This document shows, piece after piece, positions 55,280 through 64,000 of a stretch of 64,000 nt of DNA. The DNA comes from Azospirillum rugosum (GTDB taxonomy: Bacteria > Pseudomonadota > Alphaproteobacteria > Azospirillales > Azospirillaceae): positions 124,001 through 188,000 of the forward strand of contig NZ_JAGINP010000002.1 of the NCBI RefSeq assembly GCF_017876155.1. The letters are read 5' to 3'. The notes beneath the pieces were generated by a model. The model saw only the letters and a program-made list of their open reading frames with translations, was not told the origin of the DNA and did not search any database. Position 1 is the stretch's first letter, and each line of letters begins with the position of its first letter. A program made the position numbers and the translations under genes.

Positions 55280-57256
55280 TCATCGCAGATCGCCATCGCT
55301 CCACACCCTGACGGCGACCGTGCGGACGCCGGTTCCCGCGCTGGCGAAGGTGCCTTCCGGCAGGTCGCTCCATTCCGCCCCCAACGCCTCCAGGCGCTCG
55401 CGGAAGGTTCTCGCCTTCGCGGTGGTGTGGAACTTGACCCCAGCCGCCATGATCGCGACCAGGCAGCCGCCCGGCCGAAGGAAGCCCAGCGCGTGCCGGA
55501 CGTGATCAATGTCTATCCCGTGGTAGAACGGCGGGTTCATGACGATGCGGTCGTAATCCGGGGTCACCTCCAGCGACAGGAAGTCGGCGGCGGTCACCCG
55601 CCGGTACAGTCCGGCCCCGGAGAGCTGGGCCGCAAGGGCGCTGTTCACCTCCACGCAGTCCACCACGGCGCCGCGCTCGGCGGCCCGGCGGGCGAGCGCG
55701 CCTGTGCCGGCCTGCGGCTCCAGCACCAGATGGCCGGGCTGAATCATGGCGTCGCCGATCAACTCGTCCGCCAGCCAATCCGGCGTCACGTACAGGTTCG
55801 GGACCGACACCACCCGGACGCCGGCCTTCAGCGCGTCGCGCAGCTCGTCGGCCTCGGTACGAGCGCGCGGCGTGTGGACCGTGCGGGGGAGTTCCACCGG
55901 ACGGGCGGCGAACGCCTCCGCCGCAGCGCTGGGCTTCGTCGTCGGCGCTGGCGGGTCCTTGCGCGCCATGTCGGTGATGTAGACCTGCACCGCCTTCCAC
56001 CCGCCGGCCGGCATCTGCCGGACCCTATGAGCGCCCGCCATGTCGGTCGCGGCAACCTTCTTCACGTACGAGAAGTCGGACCACTGGCGGCGCCCATTCC
56101 ACTCCGCCTGGGTCATATCCTGGAAGCCCTCTCCGGGATAGTTGCAGAGCGGCGGGAGCTTAGTCGCCGCCTTCACCTTGTCCGAGTCGGCCTTGGTTGG
56201 CGGTTCGTAATCCTTGATCTGCTCGATGCCGTGCTTCCACTTACTGGTCCAGGTGACGCCCCGCGGCGGCGAGGTGGTGACACTGGAGGCGATGCCATCG
56301 GCCTTGTTCACCCGCAGGATCACCAGCCATTCCCCGGCGATCAGCACCCGGCCGCCGGGTTCCAGGTCCCAGCGGGACGCCATGGCGTTCTCGGTGGTCG
56401 CGTCCAGGCCCAGCGCTTCGGCGAGCATGGCGCGCTCGTAGGCCAGCCGGTTCTCGCAGTGAGTGATCCAGCGGCTGCTGTCGGCAATCCGCCGGGTGTG
56501 CGCGGCGATCTGCCGGGCTGCCGCTTCCTCTACCGTGATCGCGCCGTCGCGCAGCTTCGACCAGGCACCCCACACGACGTCGGCGTTGGCGATGGCGAGC
56601 GCCTGTTCCTGCGTCAACCCGTCCTGGCTCCAGAGCTGGAGGTGCTGTTCCGCTTCCATCTTCCGGCGCTGCTCACGCCGCATGTCCGCCTCGATGGTCT
56701 TGATCCGCCGGTGCCGGACGGCCGGCAGCTCCTTGTATTTGGCGGCCCGGATCGCCCCGGCGGCGCGCTGCGTCCAGTAATCGGCGGTGTCCCACAGCTT
56801 CACCGCTCGGCGCATGCCGCCCTCGATCCGCTCGGCGTCCTTCCGGGCCCGGCGCTCGCTGTGGTGCCCGACGAGGATCGGCTGGCCGAGCGGGATGTGT
56901 TCCATGATGGAGTCGACCGCGGCCTTGGCCTGTCGCGCCTCGCTGGCCCGGCGGTCGCTGTAGCCCTCGAACCGGTCGGCCCGCTGCTCCGCTCGTTCGG
57001 CAAGGGTGGTGTCTTCGTCGCCGATGTCGCCGCACAGCTCCAGCAACAGATCCTCGCGCGCTGGGGTCCAGGCCGGCGCGACGAACAGCTCCTGTCGTGG
57101 CGCCCAGGCGAACCCTGCGTCCCGCAGGCGCTGGTACGTCTCCTTGTCCAGCCGGAAGGCCGGGTGCATGCGGAGCTTGTTGTCCTCAGGGGAATAGGTG
57201 GCGCGGTGCGGGAAGGCCTGCTCGCCGTCCTCCGGCGGTAATTCGGTGTCGCTCAT
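55280..57256 (-). CDS. DUF3560 protein with C-terminal DNA methyltransferase domain
   Basis: A 658-aa protein. The N-terminal DUF3560 module (about 18-215) reads YSPEDNKLRMHPAFRLDKET, FAWAPRQELFVAPAWTPARE, then GQPILVGHHSERRARKDAER, a form spread by plasmids and phages. The C-terminal SAM-dependent methyltransferase has motif I VLEPQAGTGALARRA (EPQAGTG at 513-519) and motif IV NPPF at 574-577, indicating an N6-adenine or related methylase. A middle region (about 280-430) is unassigned. It is divergent from the XRE gene at 57326. It may serve in anti-restriction or genome modification. Confidence 0.88.
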   Translation of the reverse strand: MSDTELPPEDGEQAFPHRATYSPEDNKLRMHPAFRLDKETYQRLRDAGFAWAPRQELFVAPAWTPAREDLLLELCGDIGDEDTTLAERAEQRADRFEGYSDRRASEARQAKAAVDSIMEHIPLGQPILVGHHSERRARKDAERIEGGMRRAVKLWDTADYWTQRAAGAIRAAKYKELPAVRHRRIKTIEADMRREQRRKMEAEQHLQLWSQDGLTQEQALAIANADVVWGAWSKLRDGAITVEEAAARQIAAHTRRIADSSRWITHCENRLAYERAMLAEALGLDATTENAMASRWDLEPGGRVLIAGEWLVILRVNKADGIASSVTTSPPRGVTWTSKWKHGIEQIKDYEPPTKADSDKVKAATKLPPLCNYPGEGFQDMTQAEWNGRRQWSDFSYVKKVAATDMAGAHRVRQMPAGGWKAVQVYITDMARKDPPAPTTKPSAAAEAFAARPVELPRTVHTPRARTEADELRDALKAGVRVVSVPNLYVTPDWLADELIGDAMIQPGHLVLEPQAGTGALARRAAERGAVVDCVEVNSALAAQLSGAGLYRRVTAADFLSLEVTPDYDRIVMNPPFYHGIDIDHVRHALGFLRPGGCLVAIMAAGVKFHTTAKARTFRERLEALGAEWSDLPEGTFASAGTGVRTVAVRVWSDGDLR

Positions 57257-57271
57257 TTCAGTTGCCTATCT

Positions 57272-57300
57272 GGAAGAACTACCAATAAAGTGTAGCTTCC
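57272..57300. promoter_or_regulatory. inverted repeat between DUF3560 and XRE genes
   Basis: GGAAG..CTAC (from 57272) is mirrored by GTAG-CTTCC (ending 57300), with a 2-nt bulge and an AT-rich centre, inside a 69-bp divergent promoter region. It is a plausible operator for the XRE regulator at 57326. Confidence 0.5.
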
Positions 57301-57325
57301 GCGCGAACCAAAGGCGACATCAAAT

Positions 57326-57598
57326 ATGCAGAACTTCCAAATTTCGGAACTCACGCCGTGGCTGTGCCTGTTGGGCCGCACGGCCGCCCGCATGACGCAG
57401 GACGAGTTGGCCGAGGCGGCGCGGGTGTCGACCAAAACCATCGCGCAGTACGAGGCCGGCAAGACCAACCCGCAGCGCCGCACGAAGGAGGACATCGTGG
57501 CGGCGCTGGAGGCGCGCGGCGTCTTGTTCATTCCTTCCGGTGACGGCTTGGGGCCGGGCGTGCGCCTGCGGGCTGCGGAGTCCGCGGAGGCGCCGTAG
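57326..57598 (+). CDS. XRE-family HTH regulator
   Basis: A 90-aa protein. The HTH at about 18-65 (ARMTQDELAEAARVSTKTIA, QYEAGKTNPQRR) is followed by VAALEARGVLFIPSGDGLGP and GVRLR, the signature C-terminal extension of alphaproteobacterial XRE proteins. It is divergent from the DUF3560 gene, which it may control. Confidence 0.85.
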   Translation: MQNFQISELTPWLCLLGRTAARMTQDELAEAARVSTKTIAQYEAGKTNPQRRTKEDIVAALEARGVLFIPSGDGLGPGVRLRAAESAEAP

Positions 57599-57744
57599 CG
57601 CCCGGAACCGAGCACCCCGATTTGATCGGGTTAGTTGGCGACGCGCGCTTGACAGGAACTACATCACGCCGCTCGGCCTGGACGCCGCATACGTGCTGCG
57701 CCCGCTGCTTGAGGGGTTCGGCCTTTAGGATGGAGGGGTGTAAG

Positions 57745-57996
57745 GTGGCTGAGATGCAGGAGTTCGACAGAACGACGCTTGAGGCGGTTCCCGCCAGCGA
57801 CGCAAAATGGGGCAGAGACGCCGATGGTGTTTCCGCACGGACAGGACGCATCGCCAACGTCTGGGCGCATCGCCGCAATTCGGAGAGTCTCGCCCGGCTG
57901 GAGGCTGACGGGTTGGTGGTGGCGGAACTGGTCGGTGGTGTCCAGCACTGGCGCCGCACGCCTCGTGGCGATGCCGCATCACCAGTTAACCGGTAA
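57745..57996 (+). CDS. small hypothetical protein
   Basis: An 83-aa protein. GTG 57745 has GGAGG 8 nt upstream (57732-57736); ATG 57730 and ATG 57754 are alternatives. The C-terminal part (HRRNSESLARLEADGLVVAE) is wHTH-like. The end overlaps the convergent integrase by 11 bp. Function is unknown. Confidence 0.55.
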   Translation: MAEMQEFDRTTLEAVPASDAKWGRDADGVSARTGRIANVWAHRRNSESLARLEADGLVVAELVGGVQHWRRTPRGDAASPVNR

Positions 57997-59269
57997 CTCG
58001 CTCAGGGTGGAGCTGCACCACGTTCGCCGGTGGCGGGTTGACGATGCTGTCGACCCGGGCCGCCCAGCGCTCCAGGGCGTCGCGCTTTTCCGCGAGGTAT
58101 TCGTACTGGTCATAGTGGCGCTGCGTCACGCCGCGGGCGGCATGGTTGAGGATCCGCTGCTTGATAACCTCGGCGACGCCCAGCGCGGACAGGCCGGTGG
58201 TGACCGTGCGGCGGATGTCGTGAAGGCGCCAGCCGGGCAGGGGCTCGGCCTCGTCTTCGGCGCGGTCCTCCGCGATCTTCTCATCGAGTCGACGCTTCGC
58301 CTTGCTGAAGCCGTTCACCGGCCTGTCCCCGAGCGTGGTGAACACGAACGGGGATGGTTGCTCCGTGCCGTCGGGGCTCTTGACCACCTGGCGCTTGATG
58401 GAGTTCAGGACATCAACCACGGCCGGGCTGAGCGGAACGATGTGGGCACGGCCGGCCTTCGTCTGCTCCGGCGTGAGGCGCCACACCTTATCTATATGTG
58501 TGTCAACGGAGTCCCAGCGCATCGAGGCGACCTCGCCCCGGCGCTGGCCGGTCAGCAGCATGATCCGGACCATCGGCCCCCACGGGTAGCCGGCCTCGCC
58601 TGACGCCTTCCACAGGGCCTTGATGTGCTCGCCCTCCAGATGGACGGAGCGGGCGACGTGCGGGGCCGGCGCCTTCACCCGATCGCACGGGTTCCGCGCC
58701 CCCTCGTCGTCGGACCGCTCCAGCCGCCAGTTGAACAGCTTGCGCAGCACGTCCAGCACCCGGTTGGCCGCCTGCCCCTTGCCCTGTTCGACCAGCTCGT
58801 CCAGCAGATCGAGGACGTCGCGCTTCTTGATCGTGGCGACGGGCTGGTCGCGCCACTTCGGCAGGACGTACTTGTCGAGAAACCAGCGCGTCTGGTCCGG
58901 CCGCTTGTGGTGGCGGGCGGCGTGCTTGGACAGGAAATCCTCCGCCGCGGTGCCGAACGTCTCCACCGGCGCCGCAGCGACGGCCTGGGCGCTGGCCTTC
59001 TCATCCGCCGGGTCCTTCCCGGCCTCGACCAGCTCCAGCGCCTTGCCCGCCGCCTCGCGCGCAGGCCCCAACAGCAGCTCGGGGAAGTGACCGAGCGTGA
59101 GGCGCTTCTGCTTCCCGCCGAACCTATAGATGATGAACCACGTCTTCCGGCGCTCCCCGACCCGCAGGCCGAAGGCCGGCAGCGTCGCGTCGAACAGGTC
59201 GATCTGGACGCCCGGCGCCGGCGTCTTCGCGTTCTCGACCACCTTGGTTGTCAGCTTCACCTTGGGCAT
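57986..59269 (-). CDS. tyrosine-type phage integrase
   Basis: A 427-aa site-specific recombinase. The N-terminal DUF4102-type arm-binding domain (about 1-95) has MPKVKLTTKVVENAK and KTWFIIYRFGGKQKRLTLGH. The SAM-like core-binding domain is about 110-200. The catalytic domain shows Arg in LLTGQRRGEVASMRW, HxxR in LHDIRRTVTTGL, the second His in LNHAARG, and the nucleophile Tyr in RHYDQYEY. The start at 59269 (MPKVKLTTK) was chosen because this is where family homology begins; the frame runs upstream to 59401. It lies next to attR and reads toward the prophage interior, matching P4-type integrases that use tRNA 3' ends. Confidence 0.95.
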   Translation of the reverse strand: MPKVKLTTKVVENAKTPAPGVQIDLFDATLPAFGLRVGERRKTWFIIYRFGGKQKRLTLGHFPELLLGPAREAAGKALELVEAGKDPADEKASAQAVAAAPVETFGTAAEDFLSKHAARHHKRPDQTRWFLDKYVLPKWRDQPVATIKKRDVLDLLDELVEQGKGQAANRVLDVLRKLFNWRLERSDDEGARNPCDRVKAPAPHVARSVHLEGEHIKALWKASGEAGYPWGPMVRIMLLTGQRRGEVASMRWDSVDTHIDKVWRLTPEQTKAGRAHIVPLSPAVVDVLNSIKRQVVKSPDGTEQPSPFVFTTLGDRPVNGFSKAKRRLDEKIAEDRAEDEAEPLPGWRLHDIRRTVTTGLSALGVAEVIKQRILNHAARGVTQRHYDQYEYLAEKRDALERWAARVDSIVNPPPANVVQLHPERVTG

Positions 59270-59305
59270 GGGCTGGCCTCCGGAGGCAGGGGCAGGGGCA
59301 GGGGG

Positions 59306-59366
59306 ATTAGGTAACAGATTAGGTAACAGCGGCTTTGTCAGCCCATGTAATGCCATGTTACCTAAT
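59306..59366. repeat. integrase arm-type sites, right end
   Basis: ATTAGGTAAC occurs at 59306-59315 and 59318-59327 (12-bp tandem, ATTAGGTAACAG twice) and inverted as GTTACCTAAT at 59357-59366. The same decamer occurs at the left end (11598-11607). Downstream, GTCATGCC repeats at 59411 and 59431, with a related GTCATGCA near 59367, may bind an excisionase. Confidence 0.72.
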
Positions 59367-59446
59367 GTCATGCAAGCCCGCCGAAAATCCAGACTGATCA
59401 ACGGCTTCGTGTCATGCCGGGTATCCCCATGTCATGCCGTGACCTT

Positions 59447-59494
59447 TCGTTTACACCGAGAGGGTCGGGGGTTCGAAACCCTCATCGCCCACCA
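59447..59494 (+). repeat. attR, 48-bp attachment core (tRNA-Val 3' fragment)
   Basis: A perfect copy of 11484-11531. It comprises the anticodon arm, T arm, acceptor 3' strand and CCA of tRNA-Val without the 5' half, so it is not a tRNA gene. It marks the right end of the prophage. Confidence 0.95.
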
Positions 59495-59496
59495 CC

Positions 59497-59526
59497 GCGC
59501 CGCGGCACAGCCGGCGCGCTTCTTTT
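59497..59526 (+). terminator. original host terminator of tRNA-Val, displaced
   Basis: GCGC..CGGC (59497-59506) pairs with GCCG..GCGC (59510-59519), with a small internal mismatch, and is followed by TTCTTTT. It starts two bases after attR, where the uninterrupted tRNA-Val gene would have ended. Confidence 0.65.
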
Positions 59527-59727
59527 CCCATCATAAGACTCGGGCAGAGGCAACATCCCGCCGCCGCTACTGGAGCGTCGCGCGTCGGCGATCGACGCGG
59601 GCCATGCGCAGGGCGTGAAAGGCCGCAGAGTGCCCGCAGGACGCGGTTCCCCGGCTTTCAATCGTCAAGGGCGGTGCGTCGGACATCGACCGGATTCGCC
59701 CCGTCCGCAGATTTTTCAAATTGGTGA

Positions 59728-59757
59728 TTGACAGCGTACCGCCTGCGCCGCTAGAAA
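59728..59757 (+). promoter_or_regulatory. sigma-70 promoter of tRNA-Asp
   Basis: TTGACA (59728-59733) and TAGAAA (59752-59757) are spaced 18 bp, about 95 bp upstream of tRNA-Asp. The 59495-59852 gap (358 bp) holds no convincing gene besides this promoter and the tRNA-Val terminator. Confidence 0.7.
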
Positions 59758-59852
59758 CCCGCCACCGACGGAGGGAGCGAGCGCTCCTCACAGAGGTCCG
59801 AAAACGCCAGCGACGGCGTGATGTGCTTCGGGCCAAGTTGCCGTCGATTTGC

Positions 59853-59929
<77 letters not shown>

Positions 59930-59959
59930 TTCTCCTTACAAAACATCCTCCCTTCAGCT

Positions 59960-59987
59960 TTTACGACGCGTGGTCGCTGCCTATATA
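59960..59987 (+). promoter_or_regulatory. candidate promoter of nuo operon
   Basis: TTTACG (59960-59965) and TATATA (59982-59987) are spaced 16 bp, 240 bp upstream of nuoA. The remainder of 59930-60229 has no gene. The long leader may carry further regulation. Confidence 0.45.
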
Positions 59988-60229
59988 CGACGTGTCGGGG
60001 CTGCTTGCGGCACCTTTAAAAAGCGTGGTATTACCAAGGACATCCGCTCGTTTCCGCAGAGTGGATTCATTGGCGGAAAGCGATTCAAAGCGCTTTCCTT
60101 GCCCACGGTCTCGTCATATATTCCGGCCCGTCTGATGGGCTAATCCAAGGCATTCCAGCCACGGCACCGCGCGTCGGCCGATTTCGGGCCGTACCGGCGT
60201 TCGTGGCGTGGGCTTATGGGAGGACCGCG

Positions 60230-60598
60230 GTGACCAATCCGCTGATCATTGAGTACCTTCCGATCCTGGTGTTCCTGCTGATCGGTGTCGTGCTGGCCGT
60301 CGTCATGGTCGGTGCGTCCTACGTCATCAGCCCGAAAAACCCGGACGCCGAAAAGGTCTCCCCCTACGAATGCGGCTTCGAGCCGTTCGAGGATGCCCGC
60401 GCGAAATTCGACGTGCGGTTTTACCTGGTCTCCATCCTGTTCATCATTTTCGACCTGGAAGTCGCCTTCCTGTTCCCGTGGGCCGTGGCCCTCGGCGATA
60501 TCGGCATGTTCGGCTTCTGGTCGATGATCGTGTTCCTCGGGATCCTGACCATCGGCTTCATTTATGAGTGGAAGAAAGGAGCTCTGGAATGGGAGTAG
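60230..60598 (+). CDS. nuoA: NADH-quinone oxidoreductase subunit A
   Basis: A 122-aa membrane subunit of complex I with three transmembrane helices. The conserved loop [20 protein letters not shown] (about 44-63) contains the Cys that exposes during the active/deactive transition in relatives. [20 protein letters not shown] follows. GTG 60230 has GGGAGG 7 nt upstream. Its last codons overlap the nuoB start. Confidence 0.97.
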   Translation: MTNPLIIEYLPILVFLLIGVVLAVVMVGASYVISPKNPDAEKVSPYECGFEPFEDARAKFDVRFYLVSILFIIFDLEVAFLFPWAVALGDIGMFGFWSMIVFLGILTIGFIYEWKKGALEWE

Positions 60599-61131
60599 AG
60601 GCTGCCAAGCTGGCGCCGATTCCGCCCGGACCGGAACAGGACGCCTACCTCCGCGCGGTGACCGAGGAGATCCAGGAGAAAGGCTTCATCACGGCCAAGT
60701 ATGAAGACCTGCTCGCCTGGGCCCGCACCGGGTCGCTCTGGCCGATGACCTTCGGCCTGGCCTGCTGCGCGGTGGAGATGATCCACGCCTACATGAGCCG
60801 GTACGACCTCGACCGTTTCGGCGTCATCCCGCGCCCGAGCCCGCGTCAGTCCGACTGCATGATCGTCGCCGGCACGCTGACCAACAAGATGGCCCCGGCG
60901 CTCCGCAAGGTCTACGACCAGATGCCGGAGCCGCGGTGGGTCATCTCCATGGGCTCCTGCGCCAACGGCGGCGGCTACTATCACTATTCGTACTCGGTGG
61001 TGCGCGGCTGCGACCGGATCGTTCCGGTCGATATCTACGTGCCCGGCTGCCCGCCGACGGCGGAAGCGCTCGTGTACGGCATTCTGCAGCTCCAGAAGAA
61101 GATCCGGCGCGGCAACCGCATCGCCCGCTGA
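60589..61131 (+). CDS. nuoB: NADH-quinone oxidoreductase subunit B
   Basis: A 180-aa peripheral-arm subunit that carries the terminal 4Fe-4S cluster N2. The cluster ligands are in [10 protein letters not shown] (two adjacent Cys), [10 protein letters not shown] and [10 protein letters not shown]. It passes electrons to quinone. ATG 60589 overlaps the end of nuoA. Confidence 0.97.
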   Translation: MGVEAAKLAPIPPGPEQDAYLRAVTEEIQEKGFITAKYEDLLAWARTGSLWPMTFGLACCAVEMIHAYMSRYDLDRFGVIPRPSPRQSDCMIVAGTLTNKMAPALRKVYDQMPEPRWVISMGSCANGGGYYHYSYSVVRGCDRIVPVDIYVPGCPPTAEALVYGILQLQKKIRRGNRIAR

Positions 61132-61156
61132 GATAAGAAAAAGGCAGGTCCTGCCC

Positions 61157-61786
61157 ATGTCCGAACAGGCGTTGAAGGAAGTTGGTGACCACATCGCCGC
61201 AACTCTCGGCGACGATGTCCTGAAGGTCGAGCTGAAGCTCGGCGAGCTGATGGTCACCGTGCGTCGCCCCGCGATCCTCAAGGCGCTCACCTTCCTGCGC
61301 GACGATCCGGCCTGCTCCTTTGAGCAGCTGCTGGACGTCACCGCGGTGGATTGGCCGGAGCGCGCGGAACGCTTCGAGGTGGTCTACAACCTCATCAGCT
61401 ACAAGCACAACCGGCGCATCCGCGTGAAGCTGACCACCGACGAGGACACGCCGGTGGCCTCGGCCGTGCCGGTCTTCAGCGCGGCGAATTGGTTCGAGCG
61501 GGAAACCTGGGATCTCTACGGGGTCTTCTTCGCCGACCATCCGGACCTGCGCCGCATCCTGACGGACTATGGGTTCGAAGGGCACCCGCTGCGCAAGGAC
61601 TTCCCGATGACCGGCTACGTCGAGTGCCGCTACGACGAAGACCAGAAGCGAGTCGTCTACGAGCCGGTCCGCCTGACCCAGGACTTCCGCACCTTCGACT
61701 TCCTGTCGCCGTGGGAAGGCATGACCAACGTCATGCTTCCGGGTGACGAGAAGGCCCAGGCCCCCAATGACGGGAGCAAGCCGTGA
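61157..61786 (+). CDS. nuoC: NADH-quinone oxidoreductase subunit C
   Basis: A 209-aa 30-kDa subunit of the peripheral arm. Signature blocks are [40 protein letters not shown] and [20 protein letters not shown]. The gene ends in a GTGA overlap with nuoD. Confidence 0.97.
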   Translation: MSEQALKEVGDHIAATLGDDVLKVELKLGELMVTVRRPAILKALTFLRDDPACSFEQLLDVTAVDWPERAERFEVVYNLISYKHNRRIRVKLTTDEDTPVASAVPVFSAANWFERETWDLYGVFFADHPDLRRILTDYGFEGHPLRKDFPMTGYVECRYDEDQKRVVYEPVRLTQDFRTFDFLSPWEGMTNVMLPGDEKAQAPNDGSKP

Positions 61787-63003
61787 CCATCGCCACGTCC
61801 GCACATCCCACCGCTGAGCAATCCGGCGGCAAGACCCAGATCAAGCCCTACACCATGAACTTCGGGCCGCAGCACCCTGCGGCCCACGGCGTGCTGCGCC
61901 TGGTGATGGAGCTCAACGGCGAGGTGGTCGAGCGCTGCGACCCGCACATCGGCCTGCTGCACCGCGGCACCGAGAAGCTGATCGAGTACAAGACCTATCT
62001 GCAGGCCGTGCCGTACTTCGACCGCCTGGACTACGTCAGCCCGATGTGCATGGAGCACGCCTACGTGCTCGGCATCGAGAAGCTGCTGCGCATCCAGGCG
62101 CCGCTGCGCGCCCAGTACATCCGCGTCCTGTTCTCCGAAATCACGCGCATCCTAAACCACATCCTGTCGATCACGACCGGCGCACTGGACGTCGGCGCGA
62201 TCACGCCGGCTCTGTGGGGCTTCGAGGAGCGCGAGATCCTCATGGAGTTCTACGAGCGGGTCTCCGGCGCCCGGCTGCACGCCAACTACTTCCGTCCGGG
62301 CGGCGTCGCCTGGGATCTGCCGGCGGGTCTGACCGACGATATCTGGGAATTCACGGAGCGTTTCCCGAAATTCGTCGAAGACATCGATAACCTGCTGACG
62401 GACAACCGCATCTTCAAGCAGCGCACGGTCGACATCGGCGTGGTCAGCAAGGAGCAGGCGTTCGACTGGGGCTTCACCGGTCCGATGCTCCGCGGGTCGG
62501 GCGTGGCCTGGGATCTGCGCAAGTCGCAGCCCTACGAGGTCTATGACCGCATGGACTTCGACGTTCCGGTCGGCCTGACGGGCGACTGCTGGGCGCGCTA
62601 TCTGGTCCGCATGGAAGAGATGCGCCAGTCGAACCGCATCATCCGCCAGTGCCTGAAGGAACTGCCCGACGGCCCGGTGCGCGTCGAGGACCGCAAGGTC
62701 GCTCCGCCGCCGCGCGGCGAGATGAAGCGCTCGATGGAAGCGCTGATCCACCACTTCAAGCTCTTCACTGAGGGTTTCCACGTTCCCGAGGGCGAAACCT
62801 ACACCGCCATCGAGGCGCCCAAGGGCGAGTTTGCCGTGTATCTGGTGTCCGACGGGACCAACAAGCCGTACCGGTGCAAGATCCGGGCTCCCGGCTTCGC
62901 CCACCTGCAAGGTCTCGACTTCATGTCGAAGGGCCACATGCTGGCCGACGCGGTCGCCAACATCGCGTCCATGGACATCGTGTTCGGAGAAATTGACCGA
63001 TGA
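61783..63003 (+). CDS. nuoD: NADH-quinone oxidoreductase subunit D
   Basis: A 406-aa 49-kDa subunit that forms the quinone pocket with NuoB. Key features are [20 protein letters not shown] with the conserved His (about 27-35), [14 protein letters not shown] and the C-terminal [20 protein letters not shown], then [12 protein letters not shown] 61783 overlaps the nuoC stop. Confidence 0.97.
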   Translation: MTIATSAHPTAEQSGGKTQIKPYTMNFGPQHPAAHGVLRLVMELNGEVVERCDPHIGLLHRGTEKLIEYKTYLQAVPYFDRLDYVSPMCMEHAYVLGIEKLLRIQAPLRAQYIRVLFSEITRILNHILSITTGALDVGAITPALWGFEEREILMEFYERVSGARLHANYFRPGGVAWDLPAGLTDDIWEFTERFPKFVEDIDNLLTDNRIFKQRTVDIGVVSKEQAFDWGFTGPMLRGSGVAWDLRKSQPYEVYDRMDFDVPVGLTGDCWARYLVRMEEMRQSNRIIRQCLKELPDGPVRVEDRKVAPPPRGEMKRSMEALIHHFKLFTEGFHVPEGETYTAIEAPKGEFAVYLVSDGTNKPYRCKIRAPGFAHLQGLDFMSKGHMLADAVANIASMDIVFGEIDR

Positions 63004-63620
63004 GCGCCCCGGCTCACGATCCGGCCAACGAGCCGGCAACCTTCACCTTCACTCCGGAGAACCTGGAGCGGGCGAAGCAGATCATCGCCAAGTACCCGGA
63101 AGGCCGGCAGGCCAGCGCCTGCATGCCGCTGCTCGATCTGGCCCAGCGCCAGAACGCCGGCTGGGTGTCGCGCGCCACCATGGACGCGGTCGCCGACCTG
63201 CTGGGGATGCCGCGCATCCGCGTGTACGAGGTCGCGACCTTCTACACGATGTACAACAAGACTCCGGTCGGCAAGCACGTCATCCAGGTCTGCACCACCA
63301 CGCCCTGCTGGCTGCGCGGATCGGACGACGTCGTGCACGCGTGCGAGCGGAAGCTCGGCATCGGGGTCGGCGAGACCACCGACGACGGCGAGTTCACGCT
63401 GCGCGAGGTCGAGTGCTCGGGCGCCTGCGTCAACGCGCCGGTCGTGCAGATCGGCGACGACTATTATGAAGACGTCAGCCCTGAGCTGATGGAGAAGATC
63501 ATCGACGCGCTGAAGCGCGGCGAGATTCCGAAGCCCGGCTCTCAGATCGGCCGGCAGTCCTCCGAACCGGTGGGCGGCCCGACGACTCTGAAGGCTTTCA
63601 CCACGACCCAGGCCGATTGA
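63000..63620 (+). CDS. nuoE: NADH-quinone oxidoreductase subunit E
   Basis: A 206-aa thioredoxin-fold subunit with the 2Fe-2S cluster N1a. Ligands are visible in [11 protein letters not shown] and [11 protein letters not shown]. It sits in the NADH-oxidising module with NuoF. ATG 63000 overlaps the nuoD stop. Confidence 0.97.
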   Translation: MSAPAHDPANEPATFTFTPENLERAKQIIAKYPEGRQASACMPLLDLAQRQNAGWVSRATMDAVADLLGMPRIRVYEVATFYTMYNKTPVGKHVIQVCTTTPCWLRGSDDVVHACERKLGIGVGETTDDGEFTLREVECSGACVNAPVVQIGDDYYEDVSPELMEKIIDALKRGEIPKPGSQIGRQSSEPVGGPTTLKAFTTTQAD

Positions 63621-63630
63621 GGGGGATGCG

Positions 63631-64000
63631 ATGCTTCGCGACGAGGACCGCATTTTCACCAACCTCTACGGCTTCCAGAGCTTCGGCCTGGACGCCGCCA
63701 AGAAGCGCGGTGACTGGGACAACACGAAGGCCCTGATCGAGAAGGGCAAAGAGTGGATCATCGAGCAGGTCAAGGAATCCGGCCTGCGCGGGCGTGGCGG
63801 CGCCGGCTTCTCCACCGGCATGAAGTGGTCCTTCATGCCGAAGAACGTGACGGACAAGCCGGTCTACCTGGTCATCAACGCTGACGAGGGCGAGCCGGGC
63901 ACCTGCAAGGACCGCGACATCCTGCGCCACGATCCGCACAAGCTGATCGAGGGCTGCCTGATCGCGGGCTTCGCCATCGGGGCCAGCGCCTGCTACATCT
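63631..64000 (+). CDS. nuoF: NADH-quinone oxidoreductase subunit F, 3' cut by window
   Basis: The first 123 residues of NuoF, the NADH- and FMN-binding flavoprotein. The Gly-rich FMN/NADH loop [20 protein letters not shown] and the [15 protein letters not shown] signature are present. The 4Fe-4S N3 ligands would lie beyond the window. ATG 63631 has GAGGGGG upstream. Confidence 0.96.
   Translation, partial: MLRDEDRIFTNLYGFQSFGLDAAKKRGDWDNTKALIEKGKEWIIEQVKESGLRGRGGAGFSTGMKWSFMPKNVTDKPVYLVINADEGEPGTCKDRDILRHDPHKLIEGCLIAGFAIGASACYI

Larger units (their letters stand above)
11484..59494. mobile_element. lambda-type (siphovirus-like) prophage integrated in tRNA-Val
   Basis: The element is bounded by a perfect 48-bp direct repeat (attL 11484-11531, attR 59447-59494). 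A tyrosine integrase lies at the right end (57986-59269) and repeated integrase arm sites lie at both ends. It encodes regulators, a primase-helicase replication module and a GpA terminase / lambda-type portal / S49 protease / D / E capsid morphogenesis module. Tail genes follow, including a gpG-gpGT frameshift. The tape-measure region is rearranged and no endolysin was recognised, so it may be defective. Confidence 0.95.

Noticed and set aside
55247-57241. Forward 664-codon frame opposite the DUF3560 gene
   Set aside because: The reverse frame shows DUF3560 and methyltransferase motifs; the forward frame is a shadow.
59447-59494. Second tRNA-Val gene
   Set aside because: Only the 3' 48 bp are present; acceptor 5' strand and D arm are missing. 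It is attR.
59567-59836. Reverse-strand 89-codon gene between attR and tRNA-Asp
   Set aside because: Ser/Arg-rich, no ribosome site, and overlaps the tRNA-Asp promoter.

Overview
The window is a high-GC (roughly two thirds G+C) alphaproteobacterial chromosome segment. The host gene order trigger factor - clpP - clpX - lon - hupB, followed by tRNA genes and the nuo (complex I) operon, together with the protein sequences, points to Azospirillum or a close Rhodospirillales relative. This is inference, since no database was consulted.

Host part, left (1-11457): two identical tRNA-His genes (the first cut by the window edge), an HpcH/HpaI aldolase overlapping the NAD(P)HX repair enzyme nnr, malonyl-CoA decarboxylase, tRNA-Leu(UAG), the proteostasis cluster tig-clpP-clpX-lon, the HU gene hupB and tRNA-Val(UAC). 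Host part, right (59495-64000): the displaced tRNA-Val terminator, tRNA-Asp(GUC), then nuoA-B-C-D-E and the start of nuoF.

Between them sits a prophage of about 48 kb (11484-59494), bounded by a perfect 48-bp direct repeat of the 3' part of tRNA-Val. A tyrosine integrase reads inward next to the right end, and integrase arm-type repeats lie at both ends. Left to right it carries: a regulatory region (XRE regulator, palindromic operators, AlpA-like protein); a tightly coupled early operon of 15 genes (12675-25179) with a HerA/FtsK-type ATPase, a ParB-like protein, a CHC2 zinc-finger protein, a DUF1376 protein and a primase-helicase; a ParB-methyltransferase fusion; an iteron-like repeat array; a reverse-strand three-gene cassette; and a lambda-type late region (terminase, gpW, portal, S49 protease, decoration protein, capsid, connectors, tail tube, frameshifted tail chaperones, tape measure, tail proteins). 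Small membrane proteins, a second regulatory block, a DUF3560-methyltransferase and the integrase follow.

The most striking observation is that the tape-measure gene is broken by an inversion of about 2.8 kb (42873-45706). Most of the tape measure lies on the reverse strand between forward-strand tail genes. Flipping it back at a 5-bp CCGGA/TCCGG inverted repeat restores the reading frame at both junctions. Other notable signals are a GGGAAAC -1 frameshift site in the tail-chaperone genes, a small terminase that joins P27-like and Nu1-like parts, eight 8-bp iterons at about 21-bp spacing, a structured intergenic RNA candidate at 54897-55097, and intrinsic terminators placed just upstream of several late start codons. 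No endolysin was recognised. The prophage is therefore probably defective or in an OFF state for tail assembly, unless the inversion is reversible.
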